Below are positions 9,253-17,097 of a DNA stretch of 17,097 nt, piece by piece. The stretch is from Funneliformis mosseae. Lineage: Eukaryota; Glomeromycota; Glomeromycetes; Glomerales; Glomeraceae. The position numbers and the translations under genes are program-made. The stretch is taken from assembly GCA_910592005.1 (NCBI GenBank), contig CAJVPP010001939.1:1-17097 (forward strand). The letters run 5' to 3'. A model generated the notes under the pieces. The model was given only the letters and a program-made list of their open reading frames with translations, was not told where the DNA came from and made no database searches. Position 1 is the first letter of the stretch; each line of letters begins with the position of its first letter.

Positions 9253-10664
9253 TCTTCTTGATAGTCTTATAGTATAATAATTTTATTTTAATACAAATTA
9301 TTTTATCAGTTAATTTAGTGAATTTATTTTCAATATTATTTAAAAAATCTTTTAAAATTTATACATCTTAAAGACATACAAGATTGATTATTATAATTAT
9401 CATTATTTTTAGTTTTCTCAATGTATTAGTATTGAATTCTAACTAATTTAAGGATGAATGATATTTTAGTTGTTATAAGAAATATTAAATCTTCTTAGTA
9501 ATTTATATGCTATTAATTTAAAATAATTATAAAGCTGTCAATAAGGGATCAATATTTAATCATTTAAATATAGTACAAGCTAAATGTTATATATTAGCAA
9601 AATTAAAAATTTATATCATATGAAATATTTATAAAAATGTTTGAAATATAAAATTATATTAATTATTTTAACCAGTATTATTATATCATATGATATAATT
9701 TTTAAATAATCAGATTATTTGTTATTTAATATTAAAATTATCTAAATAATATATAATCAGTTATTTTAGCCATTTGAAATTATTTGAGTTACTTACTATT
9801 ACTATTTTGATATATACATTTTTGATTTTATAATCTGAATTACCATATCTATGATAATATAAAATAACTGAATTTATCTAATAAAGAATATTAAATTTAA
9901 ATTTATAATAAGATTTAAGTATATGTTATAATTATTCAGATTATTAAAGTTAATGTATACATATAGATAAATTATATTAAAGATTATATAAAATGAAATA
10001 AGTTTTAGCCTTAATAACAATTAAAAATTTTAAAAGATTTCTTTAAATTATATTAAAGAAAAGGTCAGTTAGTTTCAGTTCAAATTATTATCTGAATATA
10101 GATTAATTACAATTAAATCAATTAGTTCAATTCTAATTATAAAGTCTAATAATAATAGAAATTATATATTATTATAAAAGATTTAATATTATCAGATAAT
10201 TCATATATAATAAAAGCAATTTACTAGAAATTTCTGTGATCATTAAAATTTTTGTAATAATATCATATTATTAAAAAATTTTGTATAACATCTGATTTGA
10301 TAAAAGAAAATATCATTAATTCTAATATATCTTTCTTATTTTAGTATTAATTGCTAATTCATAAGTCAATTGGTGATATCACTTAGTAATGCAATTGGGT
10401 AATCAATATAATTATTGTATAAATTACCAAATTTCTCTAATATAAATTACATTAAATTATCATGTAATTTTAGTGAAAACTCATAAAATGATTGATACAC
10501 AGAAACTAAACAATTAACTTTATTTAAAAATAAAATCATTTAAAACTTCTGTTAAAAACTTTATTATATTAGATATAGAGATTTAAAGAAATTATATATA
10601 TAATAAGATTCAAAAATTTCAAAACACTAGCTAATATTATTTTTCAAAATTATATTTTTTTCTG
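9253..10664. other. A+T-rich stretch without a recognisable gene
   Basis: I see no interpretable protein on either strand. The only local structures are CAATTGG repeated 24-25 bp apart near 10369 and 10392, a short palindrome GTGATATCAC near 10373-10382, and an imperfect 9-bp hairpin TTGGGTAAT/ATTACCAAA (10395-10403 and 10423-10431). These may mark a decayed transposon end. Confidence 0.5.
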
Positions 10665-12451
10665 TCATTTTGTTACTTGTTCACTAATATTATTACTATA
10701 AATAGCTTTTTTACTTTTTTTATAACTACGCAATTTTTCGTTACTGGATTCTACCATTTTTTAAAAGTTGTTGAAGTTTCTTATAGTACTGCTTTCTTTA
10801 ACTATTGTTATCTCTGCTAAATGTTTTTTAGACTTGTTATATATTGTGTAATCCAGCTTATAACCTTTGAAATATTTTTGACTTAAATTTTGTTCTTATT
10901 AGCAAGGATTTGAAGTTATTCTATCATATCCTTTGCTATCATTCAATCTGTTTTATTTATATTACCTATCAAAAAGTAACTCTTAAGGTAAGGTTTTATT
11001 ACTATTGTTATCTGTCTTTTTGCTTCCTTTTTTTCATATTTCTGGTTGCTTTTTAACGTCCATCCTCTTTTTAATTCAAATATTTCATCTACAGCTATAT
11101 TGAAGATAATAAAAGAATTATCAACAAAACATAACTAAAAAAACATAATTTAATTATACTATTTATATCTAATAATAAATGAGTTTGATTATGATTTTTT
11201 TCTTGTTTATTTATATCTAAATTATATAATGTATAGTATATAGTATATAATAAAAAAATAAAAAAATTTCAATTATAATTATTATCTTGAACGCAGAATA
11301 ATGAAAAATTCTATAAATATTTTAGAATTGAATGAAAAGTAATGTTAGATATTGGTTTATCTATAGGCATCATAGTTAATTTTGATATTTCAAAAGGAGA
11401 GAACTGTGACTATGATCTAATATGTAGTAAGCATTGCACTTATATATATCTAGCATAATTGCTATTAATTAGCTACTCAAAATAAACAATTGAGTAATAC
11501 TAGCAATTGTTTTAATATTATGATTAATATGTGTAGATTCTAGATTTGCAACTGAAATTCCTTCTAAATCAACTATCACAGCTTGTATTTTTTCTTCTTC
11601 ATCTAAATTATATCTAATACGAACATATCTTTTGATAACATATGCAATCTAACAAATAAAAAATTTTAATTATTACTTAGTTTAGTTAGTTTTAAAAAAA
11701 TGTAAAATTTTCAAAGCTTACTTGAGCATGATAAAAGTCAACACTTGTCTTAACTTTCCCAGTTCAAGAAAATACTAATCACAAATTTTAATATTATACT
11801 ATTGATACTAGTTAGCAATAGTAGTAATTAATTCAGAGTTATAATAATAAGCACTATTATTTGATAATATTTCAATCCATTATGAACTGGGATCAAAAGT
11901 TTCAAAAATAGAATCAAAAGAAGAAATAGTAAAACAGATGTCTTGCTTAATGTCAGTACTCTAATGATCAAATGCTTAAATATTAAATTGATTAGTATTA
12001 CATTTTGTAAATACTAAAATTGTATGTAAACTTTATTCACGCTTTTCAAAAAACTGTTCTTTAGTTTTTTATGCACTCTTAGGTAAGATATATATCTTAT
12101 AATCACATACTAAAATTGCTTTATTATTATCTAACTTTGCAAGTCTAGCTTTAACTTTACTATTTAAATATACTTTTCTTGCCTAATGTGCTAAAAAATA
12201 ATACAATTTATCTTGACATTTTTCAATAGTTGAACGATGTTCCTCGAGATTAGTTATAAAATGCTGGATAAATACAAATAACTGATCACATAAAGCACAC
12301 CAATCAGTATGTTACTCATGGTATTCATCAAATGCATAAAGTAAATAGTAATTGATTGTGTTATATACATTATTTTACCATCTTAATTCATAATAAGTTC
12401 TCCTCTTCTTAAATGAATGCGTAATTTTTCTAATTCTGTGATTAATTTATT
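10665..12451 (-). pseudogene. DDE-like gene relic of an apparently fungal-lineage-specific family
   Basis: Probably once a transposase-like protein with an RNase H-type fold. Reading leftward from an acceptor (TTTACAG, exon from 12451): ELEKLRIHLRRGEL; a frameshift near 12340-12360; AFDEYHE, HTDWCALCDQLFVFIQHF, ITNLEEHRSTIEKCQDKLYY; VKARLAKLDNNKAILVCDYK with a candidate first catalytic Asp at codon 12104-12102; TDIKQDICFTISSFDSIFET; WIEILSNNSAYYYNSELI, where an SDN-type Asp appears changed to Asn; FLE and VDFYHAQ; a 73-nt intron; IAYVIKRYVRIRYNLDEEE; SWSQFSPFEISKLTMM. A separate C-terminal block (11107 to 10665) contains ELKRGWTLKSNQKYEKKEAK and VISWITQYITSKSKKHLAEI. Six or more stops and frameshifts make it dead. 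I recall similar proteins as multicopy in arbuscular mycorrhizal fungi, but I could not search. The DDE assignment is inference. Confidence 0.65.
11649..11721 (-). other. 73-nt intron in the minus-strand DDE-like relic
   Basis: The minus strand reads CAT GCT CAA, then GTAAGC...TTGTTAG, then ATT GCA TAT GTT. Removing 73 nt joins HAQ to IAYVIKRYVR in phase zero. Canonical GT-AG ends and protein-like sequence on both sides support it. Confidence 0.7.
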
Positions 12452-12654
12452 CTGTAAATATAAATGACTATTGGCTTATATTGTCTAGTCACTATAAATT
12501 TTTTTTTAGTATCAAATTTATAAATTACATATAAATATATAAAATCATATAACTTAAAAGAGCTAAATTTATAAATTATATATAAATGTCACATGATCAT
12601 GATTTATATTATTTTTTATTAGGTAAACTGATGAATATATGAATTTAAAAAAAT

Positions 12655-12840
12655 TTATTTAAAATTGATTGAGGAATAACACAATATCTTTTATATTTTT
12701 TAACTGCATATTCTATATATTTTGCATTGAGTCCTTTTCTATAAACATTCATATCTAAAAGACTTTTATGCATAACCTCAAATTTATTTTAAAGAAATTA
12801 AATCCAATACTTTTAGTACAGTTTTACAATCCTTGCCAAG
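12655..12840 (-). pseudogene. Unrecognised minus-strand coding fragment
   Basis: Read leftward, a short frame gives LARIVKLY, then after stops FEVMHKSLLDMNVYRKGLNA, KYIEYAVKKYKRYCVIPQSI and LNKFF. The Tyr/Lys/Arg mixture and lack of stops over the last 45 codons look like former coding. It lies upstream of the DDE-like relic in the same orientation, about 200 bp from its first exon. It may be an earlier exon of that gene or a separate fragment. I do not recognise it. Confidence 0.4.
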
Positions 12841-13088
12841 TATAATTATAATTTCTTCTTACATATCATTTTGTATCTCCCCAATAAATTTTAATAAAAT
12901 TAAATTTAAAGTTATTTTTTATTCTAAATTTTATTATATAGCCTAAATTTTTGATTATTTTATGAATTAACAAGATTGATTATAAAAATCCTCTTGTTAT
13001 TCCAAAATATGTCTCATATAACAATTTCCCTCAGGTATTTTATTTTGCAAAATCTAATTAAATTTTTATTCTATAATCCTTTTTTTGA
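12841..13088. other. Divergent gap before the hAT relic
   Basis: No protein is clearly legible. Plus-strand KIDYKNPLVIPKYVSYNNFP (12971-13030) followed by CAG and GTATTT could be an upstream hAT exon, but I see no BED zinc-finger cysteines. The 5' end and left inverted repeat of the hAT element should be here or further left; I could not identify them. Confidence 0.35.
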
Positions 13089-13485
13089 AATACTATTCAC
13101 ATACCTTTTGGTTTATCTCGCTCATCTTTATCATCCTTTCCTTTTAATTGGTCAAACTATAGACCTTTAGATGTATATATTGCACAACCTTTTTCAAATA
13201 AAGATAAAAAAAAATTTTATAATTTGTTATTACAAGTTACTATTTCTTGTAGAATTTTATTAGCTTGGACAAATAATTTAAAAGTAATTGAATTATTTAG
13301 ATTTCTTAATCCAAATATTAAATTACCAGATAGAAAAACTTTATCTAATAAAATTTTACATGAAGCAACTAAAGATCTTGATAATACAATGATAGAAAAA
13401 TTAAAGTTAGATTGAATAGGTATTACGATGTCTTTTGATAGATAGATAAATGTTCGTGAATAAGAATTAATGAGAACTGTACTTA
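13089..13485 (+). pseudogene. hAT-family transposase relic, N-terminal part
   Basis: Former hAT cut-and-paste transposase. The frame reads NTIHIPFGLSRSSLSSF, PFNWSNYRPLDVYIAQPFSN, KDKKKFYNLLLQVTIS, IELFRFLNPNIKLPDRKTLS, LDNTMIEKLKLD, a stop, IGITMSFDR, a stop where Trp is expected, INVRE, a stop, and ELMRTVL. The FLNP-LPxRxTL block and an FDGWTNV-like motif are typical of this type of hAT protein. It is then cut by the nested element at 13486. Removing that element with one TTA joins CTT directly to ATG ACT TCT of the downstream part with the frame intact. Stops at 13416, 13443 and 13461 are each one transition from Trp, Gln or Arg codons. The BED finger is not visible upstream. Confidence 0.85.
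13483..13485. repeat. Left 3-bp target-site duplication (TTA)
   Basis: It matches 16457-16459. Three bases alone would be weak, but exact restoration of the hAT reading frame after removing the insert plus one copy confirms it. Confidence 0.8.
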
Positions 13486-13511
13486 GAGCAGTGACAAATA
13501 TTACGTAATAT
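13486..13511 (+). repeat. Left terminal inverted repeat of the nested element
   Basis: It begins GAGCAGTGACA and ends ATATTACGTAATAT. The complement of 16431-16456 begins GAGCAATAACA and ends ATATTACATAATAT. If the adjoining A/T pair is counted, the repeat is 27 bp. The inner 14 bases ATATTAYRTAATAT are themselves palindromic. Confidence 0.85.
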
Positions 13512-14072
13512 TATTTTATTATAAGCGTCTACCTTCCTATCCCTAGATAAGATATTCTGATCACGTGCAAATCTATCAAGTTATGTGATCCTGACATTTT
13601 ATTATCAGAGTCAAAGATTTTGATTAATTATACAATAAAATTAGTTTTTAATTAACTATATTAAAAGTTAAAATTAAAGTTTAAAGATTAACACCTTGTA
13701 AAAAGTAAAATATTAAAAAATTAAATTAAATAGCTATTTAAATTTGATAAAAAATATTCAAAAATTCTGTTAAAATCAAATCGAAAATATGATGACCAAG
13801 ATTCCGTGAAATTATATTGTTGTTGTATCATAATGATCATGCCTTTTGCTATGGGAGTTTTTTAACAAGTTCTTGACACGTTACAGAATATTTATTTTGC
13901 ATTTAGCTACCTGTTTCACATTTTGCATTCACAAACACGCAAATACTTTATCCTAAAGATTAAAAATAAGCAGGCAAACATTTTTTTTTAGTCCTAAATT
14001 CATAAAAAACCAATATATAATTCACCAAATAACAAGTATCAAGAGTTTACAAATGCTTATATATATAGTGTT
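13512..14072. other. 5' non-coding region of the nested element
   Basis: No frame is legible. A GTGATC word near 13595 recurs at 16279 near the other end, and ACCTTCC occurs close to both ends (13532 and 16414); these could be subterminal binding sites. A TATATATA run at 14059-14067 lies only a few bases before the ATG, too close to be read as a TATA box with confidence. Confidence 0.45.
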
Positions 14073-16247
14073 ATGGTAAAAACAAGTAATTATACTTCTA
14101 ATCATGCTGCTGTTTGTTGTAAAGTTACAAATGAATGAAATAATGTTAAGAAAGAGAGTGCTGAAAAAATTGATAATATAATTTGAGACTATATGGCCAC
14201 ACCACTTAATCTTTATGATATATAATCAATGAAATACAAGCGTTCTATACCTACGATGCCTATAGAAAAACTAAGTCCTTCACTTCTTACTATTCATTCA
14301 GTAAATATCTTACCAGAAATTCCTACAAATGCATCAGCTTAAAAAAAAGCAGCTGATGCAGTCAAAACAGCTGAAAAAAAGCTTAACAAATTTGAGCAAA
14401 TTTACAATATAACCAGTGATACTCAGATTCTTAATGACATATATCAAAAAATAGAAAACTTGCAGAACAAAATTAAACCTAATAAATATAAAATTACTAA
14501 GTTAAAAAGAAATACCAAATATACTCAAAATTGCAGAGAAAAAAAACTAAAACTACTTATTAAAAATCAGGAGATTGTCCGTTATAATAAACCTGAAAAG
14601 CCATTATTTCTCTTCAAGCATCTGGATTTGCATGACCATATACATAATTGCATAGAATTTGGATCAGCAGATGCAAAATGACAAAAAGAAGCTATTAAAG
14701 TCCAGATCATAGAAAATTTATGTAAAAATCTTGAAGAAAAATATGATATCTATATGGCGAGAACTATCTTAAATAATTACTTAATATCTTGTCAAGCAAA
14801 TTTGATCGCTGCAAAAGCACATTACTATCTGGTATGAGTTGCTGTTACTGGAGTTTCACATACCGAAATACGTGAACATCCTGATAGTCACTATTGTCTC
14901 GCGTCAATAAAATGTGCAAAATAATTTGCTAGCACTTTTGCTAATGTTTTAGTTGTCATCTTCAAGATGATAAGACGAAAATCGGTCTTAGAGTGCCTGT
15001 AGTGGATTGTACATTCCATACATTGCAATCCATTAATGAACCTACAACTATAGCAGATCACGATTTTCTTGTAGGGTTTGGACAGAAATTAATTCCGTCA
15101 GTGTATTTGATGATAAACCTAAACAAATCTAATAATAAATTGCAGACAGGATAGTTAGCAATTTTTATATGTTCTTATTGGTCTTTTGGAATATCCTTAC
15201 TTACACATATGCAAGATTTGGAAAGCCTTACCTTAAATTCCCAATATGAAGGCACATTAAAAATGGATGGAAAAATTCGACCAATATGAATCTTATTGGT
15301 AGATGGAGGGCCAGATGAGAATCCTAAACACTTAAAAAATATTAAGGCCTATTACCAACTTTTCAAAAAGTTTGATTTAGATTTTTAAGTGTGCGAACAC
15401 ATGCCTTAGGGTAATTAAAATATAATCCGGTTAAAAGAAATATGGTAACATTGTCTAGTAAACTTGTTGGTATCACTTTACCAATTGATCATTACAATAC
15501 ATATTTGAATATGCAAGGAAAAGTTGTAGATCTGAAATTGGCTGCTTGAAATTTTCACTATGCAGGAAAAGCTTTATGTGAAATTTGGTGTCATGATTTA
15601 ATTTTTGGAAAAAAGGTTGATGTTCATTATATTGATGTACTCACAAATCCATTTGAGCATATACAATTAGAGGAAACAGAAAAAGAAAAGGTTGAAGAAT
15701 TAAAATGGAGAAAAAAAGAACAGAAAAAATCAAAAAATATAGATAAAGAAACAACACATACCTTTTCTGAATCTTTTGTACTATAGTCTTAGATCGAAAC
15801 CCATTGTAATTTATGCACCTACTCTCTTGATATTAAACAATGCACAAATACCAGTTGCTGTGGACCACCCAGAGCTAAGGAAGCTATGGACTTTCTTCAC
15901 CTACATAATAGCTTCTTACCACCTATTACCAAAGCTAGAGATGGCTGGTTTACAAATTCTATTCACCTTCTTCAATATAATGATTTCTTGAAAATACCAG
16001 GATATAATGCATATTATACGTCAATTGAAAAAAATACATACTTATGATTTTGCTGTTCTGTTTGCCAAAAATACTCCTCACTCTCATATTTTTGACAAAT
16101 CATAAGCGATTAATGCATCTTACTACCTGAGGACAGCCTAAAAAATAACAAGCTTTTGATGATTTCTCTCTTCTTCCATCTCAACAAACAGGATCATATG
16201 GTGAAATGGAGTTTGATTTGAGAGCTTGTAATTCAGATGGGGAATAA
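14073..16247 (+). pseudogene. DDE-like transposase relic with coiled coil and C2H2 finger
   Basis: The gene of the nested element, from ATG 14073 to TAA 16245-16247, about 725 codons without introns. Order: a charged N-terminus; a predicted coiled coil (KKAADAVKTAEKKLNKFEQI, about 14347-14406, and onward to about 14560); a middle domain (HLDLHDHIHNCIEFGSADAK, EIREHPDSHYCLASIKCAK); then the putative catalytic core with VVDCTFHTLQS (Asp codon 15005), LIPSVYLMINLNKSN, LLVDGGPDENPKH (Asp codon 15302) and KYNPVKRNM (Lys codon 15433, where I expect Glu). A Lys/Glu-rich helix follows, then CNLCTYSLDIKQCTNTSCCG, then CSVCQKYSSLSYF joined by a lost base to LTNHKRLMH, a C2H2 finger. There are three single-base losses (near 14961, 15384 and 16090) and about 15 stops. 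I recall relatives in Rhizophagus, unnamed. Confidence 0.8.
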
Positions 16248-16430
16248 TATTTTATTATAAAAGTATATATGCGTGTATGTGATCTGTATAAATGCGCATT
16301 TGTAAATACGCATTTAATAAATTTTTGCTAAGTCACTGTTATAATGATTATCATATTGCTTATATGATCTCGATATTATATATAATGTAAGATCTCCTAT
16401 AAGGACTCCTGTTACCTTCCACCTACTAAG
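16248..16430. other. 3' non-coding region of the nested element
   Basis: No gene. CGCATTT occurs twice 15 bp apart (near 16295 and 16310), and a GCGTGTATGTGATCTG stretch (16271-16286) echoes the left subterminal GTGATC words. These may be transposase-binding repeats. Confidence 0.45.
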
Positions 16431-16456
16431 ATATTATGTAATATCTGTTATTGCTC
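16431..16456 (-). repeat. Right terminal inverted repeat of the nested element
   Basis: ATATTATGTAATAT followed by CTGTTATTGCTC; pairs with 13486-13511 with four transition mismatches. It abuts the second TTA. Confidence 0.85.
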
Positions 16457-16459
16457 TTA
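16457..16459. repeat. Right 3-bp target-site duplication (TTA)
   Basis: Second copy of the TTA found at 13483-13485. Confidence 0.8.
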
Positions 16460-16631
16460 TGACTTCTGATAGATAACTTTATATATAGCAAGCTATAAAT
16501 GTAAGTAGTGAACATGAAACAAATATTGAAGTTATATCTAAAATTAAAGAAATAATATCTAAGATCAATAAAATTGAAGTATCACTTTTAGCCATTATTA
16601 CAGATAGTGCTCTTACTTATAATGCAGCATG

Positions 16632-16701
16632 GTAATTAATTTTTTATTTATTATATAATTATTTTTAATTTAATAATTTACTTATTATAAATTATTAATA
16701 G
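16632..16701 (+). other. 70-nt intron in the hAT relic
   Basis: GCAGCATG, then GTAATT...ATTAATAG, then AAAAAAACTT. Splicing keeps the hAT frame between NAA and the IQYRNII block. The split codon now reads TGA, one transition from Arg. Confidence 0.7.
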
Positions 16702-17002
16702 AAAAAAACTTTGAATCCAATATCGTAATATTATTTTCTTACTTTATTTTGCATACCAAATAAATTTATGTATTGGAGAAATTTTTAAAACTTCACCAGA
16801 ATTTAAAATAATATCAGATAGAGCATTAAAAATAGCAGCATATTTTAAAAATGCTAATAATAAATATTTTATTAGTCAGCTCTGAGATATTCAAAAAAAA
16901 ATTTATGGAAAAAATATTCAACCTTCAGTTCTTGAAGATACTAGATGGAATAGTTATCTTAGTTGTTATAAAAGTTTAAATTCTACTAAAAATGCTTTAT
17001 AG

Positions 17003-17074
17003 GTAATTTTTTAATTTAACAATTTCATAAAATTTAATTTTAATTAATTAATTAATTATTTTGATATAATATAG
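17003..17074 (+). other. 72-nt intron in the hAT relic
   Basis: KNAL and a TAG codon precede GTAATT; the intron ends GATATAATATAG and the next exon reads TCT TTA GCT ACA AAA (SLATK) in phase zero. The 23 bases after the acceptor are all that remain in the window. Confidence 0.65.
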
Positions 17075-17097
17075 TCTTTAGCTACAAAATTTGAACC

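Larger units (their letters stand above)
13486..16456 (+). mobile_element. 2,971-bp TTA-duplicating DNA transposon nested in a hAT element
   Basis: The ends are GAGCAGTGACAAATATTACG...  and ...GATATTATGTAATATCTGTTATTGCTC-type inverted repeats of 26 bp, four mismatches, all transitions, flanked by TTA. It carries a single plus-strand gene (14073-16247) with DDE-like motifs, about 560 bp of 5' non-coding DNA and about 180 bp of 3' non-coding DNA. A 3-bp TWA duplication is characteristic of PIF/Harbinger (and of Zator), but the protein does not look like a Harbinger nuclease to me and I see no second Myb-like gene. It is visibly less A/T-rich and less damaged than the hAT relic it interrupts, so it arrived later. 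Confidence 0.85.
16457..17097 (+). pseudogene. hAT-family transposase relic, catalytic part (runs off the right edge)
   Basis: Continuation of the hAT gene after the nested insertion. It reads MTSDR, QAINVSSEHETNIEVISKIK, EVSLLAIITDSALTYNAA (ITDSA carries the second catalytic Asp), an intron, IQYRNIIFLLYFAYQINL, CIGEIFKTSPEFKIISDRAL, KIAAYFKNANNKYFISQL, IYGKNIQPSVLEDTRWNSYL, SCYKSLNSTKNAL, a second intron, then SLATKFEP at the window end. In hAT proteins the segment LYFAYQINL is normally of the form CxxHxxNL, so both the Cys and the His appear mutated to Tyr (each one G-to-A or C-to-T change). TRWNS is intact. The last catalytic Glu and the C-terminal dimerisation domain lie beyond the window. 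Several stops make it dead. Confidence 0.88.

Noticed and set aside
12976..13170. Plus-strand open frame of 64 codons
   Set aside because: It is in a different frame from the hAT relic, which it overlaps, and has no family features.
14059..14067. TATA box of the nested element's gene
   Set aside because: The TATATATA run is only a few bases from the ATG and such runs are common throughout the window.
15776..15991. Plus-strand open frame of 71 codons
   Set aside because: It is a shifted frame over the cysteine-rich C-terminus of the nested element's gene; the true frame reads CNLCTYSLDIKQ and onward.
1..17097. Organellar, apicomplexan or A/T-rich bacterial origin
   Set aside because: Spliceosomal introns and several families of eukaryotic DNA transposons argue against organelles and bacteria; the families recalled and intron sizes fit a Glomeromycotina fungus better than an apicomplexan.
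1..17097. tRNA or rRNA genes
   Set aside because: No stretch with the G+C-rich conserved boxes of tRNA or rRNA was seen on either strand by eye; a covariance-model scan would settle it.

Overview
This window looks like repeat-rich nuclear DNA from a very A+T-rich fungus, most likely an arbuscular mycorrhizal fungus (Glomeromycotina, for example Rhizophagus or Gigaspora). The evidence is roughly four-fifths A+T by eye, spliceosomal introns of 70-78 nt inside decayed genes, and relics resembling transposon families I associate with these fungi (pogo/CENP-B-like, hAT with FD-W-NV and TRWNS motifs, and lineage-restricted DDE-like proteins). The assignment rests on recollection of protein families, not on a search. 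I found no intact gene, rRNA, tRNA or CRISPR array. Nearly everything interpretable is a broken transposable element whose stops are mostly explicable as single C-to-T or G-to-A transitions.

Layout. 1-1393: no gene. 1394-3729: a decayed pogo-like DNA transposon with imperfect terminal inverted repeats and a minus-strand transposase relic (1735-3283) that keeps a recognisable 78-nt intron. 3912-7792: fragments of a plus-strand protein-coding element I cannot name. It is split by a 1,063-bp non-autonomous element (4675-5737) with 10-bp perfect inverted ends, an 8-bp target duplication and an internal array of alternating 24-25-bp hairpin monomers. 7793-10664: A+T-rich sequence holding one 151-bp fold-back element (9099-9249). 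10665-12451: a decayed minus-strand DDE-like gene with a 73-nt intron, with another minus-strand fragment upstream of it (12655-12840).

13089-17097: a hAT transposase relic running off the right edge, interrupted by a 2,971-bp nested transposon (13486-16456). The nested element has 26-27-bp inverted repeats, a 3-bp TTA target duplication and its own frameshifted gene (14073-16247) with a coiled coil, a DDE-like core and a C2H2 finger. Removing the nested element plus one TTA joins the hAT reading frame exactly, which proves the insertion and fixes its ends.

The best candidates for something little described are the nested TTA-duplicating element, whose DDE-like protein I cannot place in a named superfamily, and the hairpin-array element with hAT-like ends.
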